Of a stretch of DNA of 64,000 bases, positions 1 through 10,009 are shown piece after piece. Location: positions 1,208,657 to 1,272,656 of the forward strand of contig NW_004457442.1 of NCBI RefSeq assembly GCF_000313135.1, in the 5' to 3' direction. The stretch is from Acanthamoeba castellanii str. Neff (Eukaryota > Discosea > Longamoebia > Acanthamoebidae). The notes beneath the pieces are model-generated. The model was not told the origin of the DNA, did no database searches, and saw nothing but the letters and a program-made list of their open reading frames with translations. Positions within the stretch are counted from its first letter, which is position 1; each line of letters opens with the position of its first letter. The translations under genes were made by a program, and so were the position numbers.

Positions 1-1118
1 GGTGAGGCCCACGCCAATAAGCGCTGGAGGCAAGAGCTCCAGGAACGGCTCGAATGAGCCTGTTGTCACGGCACACGAGACATGAGTGACTCTACCACCA
101 TCGTCGCACAGCAAATGCTCGCAGAAGGAGGAGGCTCAAATGCGTACCGGTCACCTTAAGCACGCGGGAGAAGGAGTCGTAGAATTCGGTGACGGGGAGG
201 AGGAGGGCGGTGGTGATGATGAAGACGTTGACGGGCATCTCAGCAGGCAGCAGCTGCTCGACGCTCTCGGAGAAGACGCCGTCGGGGATGAGCTCGCGCA
301 GGTTGTAGATCCAGATTTCAGACCCGAAGACCGCCGTCAGCGCAAAGACGATCGAGAAGAAGATATAGGCCTGGGAAAGACACATGCATACGGGTCCGGA
401 TCAGCTACTGTCTCAATGCAAGAAGCGCGGCTCAACGAAATATTATATTATTAATATTGTAATAATAAATAATGAAAAGGGGTGCCGTGCTGGTACCTCG
501 AGCTGGACGTCAGAGACGAAGCAGACTTTGGTGTGCTTGTCGGACCAGAGGTAGACGTAGTTCATGAAGCACACCAAAATCATACCGATGAGGAACAGCC
601 ACAGCGGGATCGAGTAGCCTCCTTGCGCGGTGATGGCAATCATGAGCACGGCCAGAGGGTCGGCCAAGCTGTCCACTCCGTGATCCAGAAAATCGCCCAG
701 TTTTGAGCACATGCCTGTGTTCTTGGCGTGCCGCCCATCCAGATTGTCCAAGAGCTGGAGAGCGATGGAAAATTGAATTTTCAGAAGCGGTCGATTATCA
801 ACAAATTATTGGAAAATGAGAATCGAGACACGGGTGGCGTACCACGAAGCCAAGGACGCCGAAGATGCCAGCGACGCACACCCAAGGGGAAACGGGGCCG
901 TAGAGCTTGGGAAGACTGCCGAGCACGAGAATGGTCACCGACACGATGAGCAGGCCAGCGCTTAGCGTAATCGCATTAGGCGACAGCCATCTTGGCAGGC
1001 TGAGCGAGATCTTGTCGAGGAGGGGCTGAAGGAAGAATGTGAGGCTCTTGTCGGCCACCGTGTTCTCGTGGAAGTAATCCTCGCCGAGCTTGGCTTTCTG
1101 GTTCTGTTTGAGCTGCAT
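1..1118 (-). CDS. CDP-alcohol phosphatidyltransferase (choline/ethanolamine phosphotransferase-like), 3' end off window
   Basis: Four exons read on the minus strand: 1118-843, 754-497, 370-148 and 59-1, the last continuing beyond the left edge. All junctions are GT..AG and keep frame. The conserved catalytic region DGx2(A)x9Gx3Dx3D of the CDP-alcohol phosphatidyltransferase family is visible as DGRHAKNTG followed by GDFLDHGVD, at the start of exon 2. Hydrophobic stretches before and after it match a multi-pass ER/Golgi membrane enzyme. Family members transfer phosphocholine or phosphoethanolamine from a CDP-alcohol to diacylglycerol, the last step of the Kennedy pathway. The usual Ala-Arg of the motif is Ala-Lys here. 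The start ATG at 1118 gives an N-terminus starting MQLKQNQKAK, with a family-like amphipathic lead. Choline versus ethanolamine specificity cannot be told. Confidence 0.85.
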
Positions 1119-1637
1119 CTCAGTACTTATCTAACGATTGGCGTCGTTAAGATAGTCAAGGATGCTACGATGGGATGGACGGTTTTCCGATCTTAAGCGA
1201 GCCTGCGACAGGCGTCGGAAGGGAGATGCAGGAGAGAAGAAAGGATGGTTGGCAGCAAGCAGCTGGTCCACGAGTTCTGTGTGGTCGTCTTCGCCTCTTC
1301 GAGAAGGCGAAACAAGGCGTGACGGGGTTTCGCGCTTTTTTAGACCAAGGCATCTCTGGAATGGCGCATTTTCGGCGCCGGTAGCACCAATCCTGGCGAC
1401 CCGCTGGCGATCGCGTTTCGGTCGCTGCAGTGGTCACGAGTACGCCGGAGCCGCACAAGGGCTCGGCTGGAGAACCTCCGGTAACACGCGCCGGTCACAA
1501 GGCCCCGGCTGCCCCCGCTCGCCCGCAGCGGGGCGGCACTTCTTCGCCGGCTATCGCCGCGCGGACTTTCACTCGAGGCAGAAGAAAAGAGCGAAGAACG
1601 GAAAAAAGACGACAAAGAAAAAGACTTTTTCTTCTAG
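1119..1637. other. Intergenic region between divergent genes
   Basis: About 520 bases lie between the start of the phosphotransferase gene (reading left) and the start of the MGCC zinc-ribbon gene (reading right). It must hold both promoters. It is open in one plus frame for its whole length, but the translation is rich in Arg, Ser and Gly with no family features, and I read that as base composition. No clear TATA box was found. Confidence 0.5.
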
Positions 1638-2009
1638 ATGGGCTGCTGTCCGAGCGCGGGGCTGGGGCAGGGAGATGAAGACAGGGAGTCTCTCCTCCCC
1701 AAGACGAGCAAAAGCGACAAGGCCCCTTTCGTGTCGCCTGTCCTTAAGGCGAGCCCGCAGCTTCAGGTGTGTGGGCGCTGCGGTCGGGCGGTGGTGGCCG
1801 CATCCTCTCGTTTCTGCTCGCAGTGCGGGATGGCCTACGATCACTCTAATCCTCCGTCCCGCCCGTCTTCCGCTGTTCCTCCGACATCGCCTCGCATCAA
1901 CAAGCCGGTCCCTTCGCGCCCTTCCAAAACTCCCTCCGCCGACTACGGCGGCTACGAAGTCGTCCACGTCGAGTGGAACTCGGGAAAGGGGAAGAGCGGC
2001 GCCCACTAG
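1638..2009 (+). CDS. Small zinc-ribbon protein with MGCC N-terminus (predicted lipid anchor)
   Basis: Single-exon reading frame of 123 residues. The protein begins MGCCPSAG: Gly2 fits N-myristoylation and Cys3/Cys4 fit palmitoylation, so membrane attachment is inferred. Residues about 45-65 form a compact zinc ribbon, CGRCG, a 10-residue spacer, then CSQCG. The rest is Pro/Ser/Lys-rich and looks disordered. No enzyme domain is seen. A second zinc ribbon of the same CxxC-x(12)-CxxC type opens the RhoGEF at 10010, so this type occurs twice in the neighbourhood. The start is chosen because it is the first ATG and creates the lipidation motif. Function is unknown; an adaptor role at membranes is a guess. 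Confidence 0.7.
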   Translation: MGCCPSAGLGQGDEDRESLLPKTSKSDKAPFVSPVLKASPQLQVCGRCGRAVVAASSRFCSQCGMAYDHSNPPSRPSSAVPPTSPRINKPVPSRPSKTPSADYGGYEVVHVEWNSGKGKSGAH

Positions 2010-2199
2010 TTTCTGTTTCATCTTCTTCCTCGGTACTCGCTTCCCCCCCTTGGCGGCAAAGCTTTGCCTGCGCATTTTCCTTTTTGGGTTTGTCGCTTGC
2101 ACCTTGCTCATCAGCATCTTTTACTTCGAACGCCAAAGAAGGTGCTGCCGAGTCTGCCAGACGTTCTCCGAATCTATCATTCTACACAACGTGCGCGAC

Positions 2200-2772
2200 A
2201 TGTTCAAGACGATCACGTTCGGCAGCCTTGCGTTCCCGTTCTCGGAGGACTTTAGCGAGGGCCTCGTCGAGGAGCGACCGGGCGTGCTGAGGTTCTACAT
2301 CTTCGGTCCGCCGGTCGAGGTTGCCATTAGCGGCGAAGAGGATGCAGACGCCTTCTTCCTCGACAGCCGCTGCTCCTCAAGCGACTCCTTCGACGATGCC
2401 CTGCCGACTCCTCCTCAATCCCAGTCCCCCGACCAGCCGTGCTCGCCCGTCTCTCCGTCGGGCCGTACCGAGAAGCTGGGCGCTCCCCGCGCCAAGCCCA
2501 AGCCTTTCAACATGTCGTCCACGTACTCACAGGACTACGCGACTGCGGCCCAGTTGGCGCAGCCACGCTATTGCCGCCTCTGCAGTGTCGACGCACACTC
2601 GCATCGGAGATGCCCCACTCGGTGCGTCCTGCCCAGGTGCCGCCGACGTCCTGTTCACGCCACGGGCACATGCTTCTACCGCAAGCGCGTGTGCACTCGG
2701 TGCGGCGGGAGCGGCCATGGCCAGGAGAGATGCACCACAACTACCTTCGTCGACGCGTCTCAGGCAGGATGA
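2200..2772 (+). CDS. Hypothetical protein with two CCHC zinc knuckles
   Basis: Reading frame of 190 residues from the ATG at 2200 to TGA at 2770-2772. The same frame stays open upstream back to 1162, so a 5' exon or earlier start is possible. The N-terminal 60 residues contain hydrophobic/acidic segments (MFKTITFGSLAFPF). The middle is Ser/Pro-rich. The C-terminus holds two matches to Cx2Cx4Hx4C: CRLCSVDAHSHRRC and CTRCGGSGHGQERC, separated by a Cys/Arg-rich linker with further cysteines. CCHC knuckles usually bind single-stranded nucleic acid, occasionally protein. No retroelement domain (protease, RT, integrase) is nearby, so a Gag origin is not supported. Gene boundaries are less certain than for its neighbours. 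Confidence 0.5.
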   Translation: MFKTITFGSLAFPFSEDFSEGLVEERPGVLRFYIFGPPVEVAISGEEDADAFFLDSRCSSSDSFDDALPTPPQSQSPDQPCSPVSPSGRTEKLGAPRAKPKPFNMSSTYSQDYATAAQLAQPRYCRLCSVDAHSHRRCPTRCVLPRCRRRPVHATGTCFYRKRVCTRCGGSGHGQERCTTTTFVDASQAG

Positions 2773-2951
2773 CAAGCAGCGCTCACCGACCGAGACAGTA
2801 GGAGGAAGCGATGTTGTTGCGCATGAACAGCTTAGTGTACAAACGCGATGATCTGCTGGCAATGCAAGCTTTGCTCGTCGAGCGCGTTCGGGAGGGCAGA
2901 ATGTAGAAGAGTGATACTTGTAGTTTCGTCCCGCGCGAAGGAGCCGTTTGC

Positions 2952-5900
2952 TTAGTGTCGCACGGAAGACGACGAGGTCAGAGCAAAGAAGCTGCCCAAG
3001 TCGACGTAGCGGTAGGCCGATGCGCTCACGAACGTCTCGACCCCCTTCTTCACCACTTCGTAGCTCTTGGCGAGTCGGTCCGGGTCAGGGTTGCTATTGA
3101 ACGACAGCTTTTGCTCTGTGTTGGTTGCGCGCGGGATCACGACGTGAGCACCTCGCCCTCATAACTCAACACATGCACGTAGACGTAGACGTAGCTGAGA
3201 GAGGCTGCATACCCTCAGTGAGCTTCGACAGGTCGAACAGGCGTGCGTAGTACTGAAGCTGGTTGTGCAGGTCCTTCTCCGAGTACTGCACAAGAACAAG
3301 CAAAGACGCGACAGTTCGAAGAGCCCACGTTCCACGCATGGTGAGGTGATAGGGCGTCAGTACCTCGATGTTCATGACGTTGTTGCAGGTGGCGCCGTTC
3401 TTCTTGGCTCGGCACTTGATGGTGCCCTTGGAGCCGAGCTTGTAGTCCGTCCTCGTGCGCAGCCGGCAGGTGGGATCCGTGCACACCAGCCACTGCTCGT
3501 AGTACCTCTTGATGTGCTTCCTATGGACGGCCGCACCACAACATCGCAAACGCAAAGAGAGAGAGAGAGAGAGCAACGGACGTCAGCCTCTGTCCTCATC
3601 GTGCCAGTGCACCAGCGGCTCGCTTCTGCAATACCTGATCTGCAGCGTCACGAGGTTGGAGATCTTTCCGGCTTCGAAGCGCACATGTCCACACTTGGCG
3701 CACTGCATCGTGTCGTAGGTTCGTGTTTAGATGACTCGCATACGAGACAGAGGCGAGGCGATTGGGCGGGCACAGTACCTTGAAGTCGGAGGGACGCACG
3801 GCGCCAGATGGAAGCAGGAGCGACTCTTCGTCTTCCTTCTCCTTGCCCTTGTCGGCCTTCTGGTTGCCGGGCAGCTTGAGGCCAGCACCGTGGAAGACAA
3901 ACGCCTTGGTGCACCACGGGCAGGTCACGACAAGCGGCTCGCAGTTCTTGAACTTCTCATCGTCGTCCATCAGCGACTTGGGCTGCAAGCGAAAAAAAGA
4001 ACACCACGCGTGAGCCACCGTTTTGCTTTGCTTCGCTTCACAGCGAAGGAAGGAGGAACACGCGGACGAACCACAAAGCTGAATGAATCAAGCGACTGCT
4101 CATCGCCTTCGGTGGCTACGTGGGACTGGAACCTGCAGGTTAAAAGAGGTAAAGAACGGACTCAAACCGTAAGCCACAGCGATCTAAAAGTGACTTGTGT
4201 GCGGGCGCCTGCAAAGTGGGGCGTACTTGGCAGGGTTGAGGCCGAGGCACTCTGCGATTTGAGCAGGGTCCGTTCCTTCGATGGGTCCGCACAAACGTGA
4301 GAGGGGCGGGTGGATCTGTTGCGTGAGATACCTGCGGCCATGGGCGGGCAACAAGAAAGAAGAGGCGATCAGCACTAAGATTACAGCGCCGGCCGGTGTG
4401 AGCACGAGGCGCTCCCAGTAACGTACCAGTCAATGTCGATCTCGAGCAGGCCGTCGGACTTCTCCACTTGGTCGGGTGAGAAGGCCCTCTCGGCCGCAGA
4501 CACCGCGTCACCCTACGGGGAGAGTTGCATTCGCACAGTTCACGTGTCAGCGTGCGCACCACCCGAAGAACACACCGCAGCGCAGATGAACGAACAGCTT
4601 AGCTGTTGGGAGAGAGGCCGGCCTTAGTGCGCACCTTGCAGATGACGTAGCGGATGTACTCGCCCACGGACACCTTGCGGTTCTGCTGGCGAAGCTTGAG
4701 GGCCACCTGCACGTGGGGCAGGCCCTTCTTGTCGGGATAGGCGTCGGGGTCCTTCGAAAGGCACTTGGTGATCACAAACTTCTCCAGCGAGATCCGGCCG
4801 GACTTGATCTGGCTGCCCATGTGGGTGAGGTAGCTGTGGATGCCGGAGACGACGTCCTGGCGGGGCTTGCCGGACATGATCTCGTCGAGCACGCGCTGGC
4901 CCATTTCCTTGGACAGATCGCACCAATCTCGTCGCACTAGATCGAGACCCTTCATCTCCTTCTTGACGTCGTTGATATCGTTGCCGATGGTCAACGCCGC
5001 ATACTACGCCACCATATCCCCCCCCCCACCCTACGATTAGCAAATCGACGACGGACAGACAGCGTTGTCGACCTCGTTCAAGCTGCATTGATGCATACCT
5101 TCTTCTTGGCCAGCAGGAGGATCATCTTGAAGATACCGTCGATATCGATCTCTACATGCGAGTAGCGCTGGTTGATCACCTTCTTCAGGTCGTTACCCAT
5201 CTTGCGCACCTGGCTCAGCACTGCAGCACACACAAAGGAAAGCGGTGAGGCACGGACCCACCGGTGCAAGTCCGACGACACGCACACACACGCACACGCA
5301 AACGCGCACACACGCACACGGTGAGCGCGTACCGCTGGCCGAATCGCGCAGGGCTGGGTCGGCATCGGGTGCAGGCACGGACGGTATGCGGGTGTTGACC
5401 ATGATCGAATCCGTGTCACCGTAGATGACGTCGAGGTTCAACTGGCCCTCGGCCTGCTCCTTGGTGGTCTTGAGCGCCTCTCTTCCCTGTGTGCCACACC
5501 CACAAACACAACGCACTGCGAGTAAGCAATGCAATGCAATACAACGCCGTCACCATCGCTACCGCGTAGCTGCAAACGGAAGGGGGTGGGCGAATGGGCG
5601 GGGGGAGCAAACCTTGAGGGTGATGAGCTCGGCCAGGGCCATGGCGAAGAATCGGGAGTGAGAGAAACCGAGACAACCGTACATGGAGTTGGCGACGAGC
5701 TTGAGGGCCAGCTGCTTGACGTTGAGCTGCTGGAAGCGCTCGCTGCCGTCCCGCTCCGCCTTCAGCTGCTTCTTCACCGCACCGCGGCGGTTCACCAGCT
5801 CGTAGACAACCTGCGGCAGAAGACCTCGCGCGCGGGACGCATCGGGGGGATTGGCCGGGAGCCAATCTCGGCCTGTCTTCTCCTTGTTGGGGTCTCTCTG

Positions 5901-8900
5901 TGTTCGTGTCGCGCGTCGTCGTTTAGTAGTGGGCTCGAAATGGGCCAGGGGAATCGGGACAGGCTTGGTGTACCTCTCTGTCGATGGTGGTGAAGCAGAT
6001 GTTGTACTCCTGGATGATGCTCGGGTACAAACTGTTGAAATCGAGTAGCAGGATGTAGGTATCGTAGAAGCCCTTCTTGGGGTCCAACACGAGACCACCC
6101 TCATATGCCGGCTTCCGCTTGCCCTTGTTGAACTTGCCTGTCAAATGAGAGCCGAGTAAGCTACGTGGCGGGGAAGTGAATTGCGACTTGACCACACGGG
6201 ACTCGCCAACGCTTACCGTCTTCTTGAGACGCCCTGTCGGGACAAATGAAGTGGGGCTTGGGCTGGTCGTGGAAGCGGTGGAGCAGCAGGTACTCGATTC
6301 GCTCGGCACGGGCGCCCATCAGAGAGCGCGACCTGGGCAGAGAGAAGGGAATATATGAGGCCCAGCTCACCAAACCAACAGGAAGAGAGGCGAGCGGGAT
6401 AGCAGTACCAGAGGTTGCCGCAAACGTTCGTGAGGTGCTTGGTGAGAGGCAACACCTCAATCTTGAACATCAGGCTGATGGCCAGATAGGCGTCGTTGCC
6501 GCAGTGGTTGATCAGCGTGAGCAACATGTCTGTCACGTACTTGAGTGAGACAAGTGCAACAGCGAGCACAAAGAGAGAGTAAGGTGCTGGGAGATACCAG
6601 TCTTGCTGAAGTAGGGCGCGACGTTGTTCTCCTCGTCCATGGGCAGATCGGGCCTGTCCTTGCCCAGCTGGACCTTGGCCAGCTCGCCCAGCCTGTAGTT
6701 CTTGTGGCGGACAAACTCCTTGGCCGAGTGATAGGTGTCGCACACCAGACGACCCGCCATCACGGCCTTCTCTTGCCAGGTGGTGTCTCCAGTCCCGCCC
6801 ACGCCCTGGTTCATCTTGGGGAACCTGCACTCGATCGCACCCACCACGCCATTGAGAATATAGTCTCGGCCAACAAGCGCAAGATGCGCGTGCGAGCGGG
6901 AAATGGGAAAGCGCACCGTGATCGCCGCAGGCGACCGAGCTTGGACCATTCCGCACAGGGGACGTTGCAGGCCTGCATGCGATGCAGCAGAATATCGAGG
7001 TCCCACCCCAGGAAGTTGTGACCGACGATCACATCCGGGTCGTACTCGGCAATCTTGCCTGTGAGTGGGAAAGAGAGGGGGGGGGGCGACAGTGAGAGTT
7101 GTGGACGCGGTGCTGGGGCGCACGCACGTATTAGGTACCCATCAATCCGCCCAGCAGGTTGCGCTCCGAAGGGGCGATGATGTACTGTTGCTTCTTGCCG
7201 CGCTGCTTGGCTTGGATCGCGTTGCGGAAGTTGTCGGGGAAGTTGTGGCCCGTGAGCGAACGGATCATGGCAAAGCACTGGTACTGAGATTCTGGGTTGG
7301 GCGTGCTTCCTTCCGAAGACACTGGGAACGAAAAGTTTTGTTGTGAGTAAGTGCCGGACCGGAGGAAAGGGCACTCTCTACCTTGGGTGTGCACGATGCC
7401 GCTGGCGATCACGATTTCGTTCTTGCCGGCGTTGGTATTGAGATGAGACTTGATGTGGAGGGCCATCACCACAAGCGCGGGTTCACGCGGCAGGCGCCCA
7501 CCAGGGCACTGGTCGGGCGTGAGGACATTGATATCGGTGATGTTATCGACATGTCCCTCGAACTTGCACCACGTGATCTGTTGAACGCCACGTCTTAGCT
7601 GCAGGTGGACTTCAATAACTCCAACATTAGTGGCCGCAAGACGCACCTTGGCGTTGTCCTCCGCGACGTTGGTGATCTTGAGCCATCCGGGACCCATGAG
7701 ATGACGCTTGATGAGAAGGCTCTCCGTGGCCGAGGTGGTGGCGCCAAAGATGTGACTGAAGCTTTGGCCTGTTGTACGAACCGATCCATCACAACCGTTG
7801 AGATTGCTCATTCCTCCGCCAAAGCCAGCGTGAAGGGAGCAACCATACCAGACAAGTTAGCGGGCAGGTGAACCGACGAAGAACAGATGACCTTGAGAAA
7901 GTCGGACTCGCCCCTCGGCACGCCCTCCTTGTCGAAGGGGTACTTCCTCCGCACGGACTTCATGCGGAGTTGTCCCATGTTGTACTCCTTCCTGAGCGAG
8001 CCAATCTCCGCTCTAACGTCCTGCATCGTCACTGGCGTGTCCGTTTCCTGTCTTTGATCTGGAGTAGGCAGCAACAACCACACGGGGCCGAAAGTGAGCG
8101 TTTGGAGCCATTTGGAAAGTGGAGGCGAACGGCGCGTACCGTCGAGCATCTTCTGCCTGGGAACGACAAAGAGCGAGCGAGGTACGTTGCGTGCAGTGAT
8201 GCAGCAGCTGGCAAATTGGTTGGTCGTCTTGTTCACGCAGACCTAAAGATAAGAAAGGGGACAGTGAGGTTGCTGTTACAAAACGAACTACTTTGTGTCA
8301 CAGACGGAGACTCAAACATGCTGCTTCAAACGTACCTTGCCGAACATGAACACCACGCCCGGATTGACCTGCTTCTCTTCGGCGGCATCGAGCCAGTAGA
8401 ACAAAAGGCTTCCGTCCTTCTCGAGCGGAAGGTCGGTGTCCATCGCCACAGTCACGCTTGCTTGTTGCTGCATGTACAGAAGAACGGCTGAGCTTAGCAC
8501 ATGCAATGTGTCGTAGAACAGGGTGGTAAGTACCGTGTCAGGCTGCTCCTCCTCGCGGTCGCCACCAAACCACATCATGGTGTCGGCCTCTCGTACTGCG
8601 GCCTTATCAAACTTCTTCTTCGACTCGACGGTGAAGTTGGGCCGCGAGGTGTCAGTGTCCATGTGATCGCCGGTAGGCTGATTCTTTTCCTGTTGCTCGG
8701 CCACAGCAAACCAGAACTCGTCGTCCTCGGAGGGTGGCACTGTCTGCGCTTCCTCGACCGACGTGCCCTTGACGCTATCGCCACTCACAGACTGCGATAT
8801 GCACATGTGGACCACAAGCTAAGGAACACCGCAAGCGCGAGCCCAACACGAAGGTGGCAGGCGTTGGTACCGTGGCATTGGAGGGCTTAGGCATGTCCTT

Positions 8901-9640
8901 AGCGTTCAACGCGGGCGTGGGCTCCTGTCCCTTGTCTTCGTTCTGCTCGGTACTGGCACTCTCCTCTCGGTCTCTCTTCCTCTTACGGAGCAGTGCCGAT
9001 GACGGAGCGTCATCTAACGATACCGCAAACGGATCCGACGCCAAATCTTGCAGCTGATTGAGCAGAAAGTCGTCGGACGCAGCCGTTGAGGAGGCCAGCT
9101 GCTTCTTGAGGGTGGCGCCCTTGGCCGCGTTTGTCGTGGACGGACCCATTCGCAGCATCTGTGCGATATTACCCGAGGAGGGAGGCGCCGGCGCCGGCTT
9201 CTTCACAGGCGCCCGCGACAGGGCGCCTCTCTTCTCTACCAAATGGAAAGTGAATCGATCAACAAAACATCGCAATTTGAGGTCAAAGCTGGCAGTACGT
9301 ACTCGGCTGCTTTCCTCTCGCTTTCTTGTTGCTCTCCTCCTCTTCCTCTTCTTCGTCGTCTTCGTCGGCATACCCGCCCGTACCGTCATCTTCAAGCCAG
9401 TCCTGTTCCTCTTTCTTCAACTTCTCGTGCTCGTCTTCATCAACTTCTTTGTATATATCGTTGTCCTTCATCTGTCGGATTGGAAGTCAGATCAGTGGAT
9501 GCCAGAAACAATTGAACAATGTTGATGCCGATTACCTCGAATGTCTTGCTTCTTCCACCATCCTCTCTGCATTTTTTGAGATTCTGCAGGACATCCTGTC
9601 TCGGATTCTTGCGTTCACGCCTCGTTCTGTTGCTCTCCAT
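2952..9640 (-). CDS. POLA1: DNA polymerase alpha catalytic subunit
   Basis: Family-B replicative polymerase that extends primase-made RNA primers. I assembled 27 exons, all in frame, giving 1479 residues, close to the usual eukaryotic length. Exons (high-low): 9640-9536, 9471-9303, 9235-8871, 8791-8534, 8467-8336, 8242-8140, 8058-7849, 7768-7647, 7577-7382, 7321-7139, 7058-6917, 6824-6598, 6529-6409, 6332-6217, 6137-5974, 5876-5613, 5486-5333, 5220-5099, 5003-4635, 4512-4427, 4331-4227, 4132-4072, 3982-3779, 3702-3635, 3520-3364, 3285-3213, 3115-2952. The acidic N-terminus contains a DIYKEV/DDGTGGY region typical of POLA1. Catalytic motifs are motif [15 protein letters not shown], motif [14 protein letters not shown] and motif C YGDTDS, with both metal-binding Asp present. 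Two C-terminal zinc modules (CPWC..CAKC and CTDPTC..C..C) are intact. The least certain junctions are the 5876 acceptor and the 4072 donor. Confidence 0.96.
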
Positions 9641-9695
9641 CTTACGTACAATTAGGTTGATCGGCAGGCGAAGAACCTGATTGCTGGACGAGAGT

Positions 9696-9721
9696 TTTGG
9701 CGCCAAGCCCTTCCCGCCAAA
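9696..9721. promoter_or_regulatory. Pair of E2F-like sites upstream of DNA polymerase alpha
   Basis: Two matches to the E2F/DP consensus TTTSSCGC lie 56-81 bases upstream of the polymerase alpha ATG. TTTGGCGC at 9696-9703 sits inside the perfect palindrome TTGGCGCCAA (9697-9706). TTTGGCGGGAA reads on the minus strand at 9721-9711. E2F control of S-phase genes, including polymerase alpha, is well established in animals and plants; its operation here is inferred from sequence alone. Confidence 0.55.
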
Positions 9722-10009
9722 TTCGTGCTTCTTTTAAAATTAGTCGCATACCAGCCACAATAAATTGTTTACGAAAATTGCGTTTCGTACAAAGACAACC
9801 ACCGCGACGTGCTCTTCATTTTTGTGAGAAGAACGAAAACGAAGCCAGGACCTTGCTGTAAAGAGTGATGTCGGCCCCCGTTGGTTCGCCCTCTTCCACG
9901 CTTGCCTGCTCGCTCTGTTTTTAAAATCGAATTCAATGGCATTTTTTGTTCGAAGCGAATTTGCGGTCTGGTCGGAGATGGAATCCAATTCTCTCTCGCC
10001 TGTGCAGGG
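9722..10009. other. Rest of the divergent promoter region, POLA1 / RhoGEF
   Basis: About 290 bases between the E2F-like sites and the RhoGEF start. It contains AT-rich stretches (for example TTTTAAAATTAG near 9733 and TTTTTAAAATCG near 9918) but no coding sequence I can support. TGTGCAG just before the ATG at 10010 could be a splice acceptor for a 5' untranslated exon. Confidence 0.4.

Noticed and set aside
1162..2199. Long plus-strand open frame (part of a 536-codon frame ending at 2772)
   Set aside because: Only the 3' part from 2200 has protein-like features. The rest overlaps the better supported MGCC gene in another frame and is Arg/Ser-rich text typical of GC-rich non-coding frames.
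5877..5973. Polymerase alpha exon beginning at the acceptor right before VVYELVNRR
   Set aside because: It would drop a GLLPQ segment that is conserved in the family. The acceptor at 5877 keeps it with correct phase.
9641..9706. Earlier start for DNA polymerase alpha at 9706
   Set aside because: In frame, but the extra 22 residues are not family-like and that ATG lies within the E2F-like palindrome. The ATG at 9640 gives the usual short basic N-terminus.
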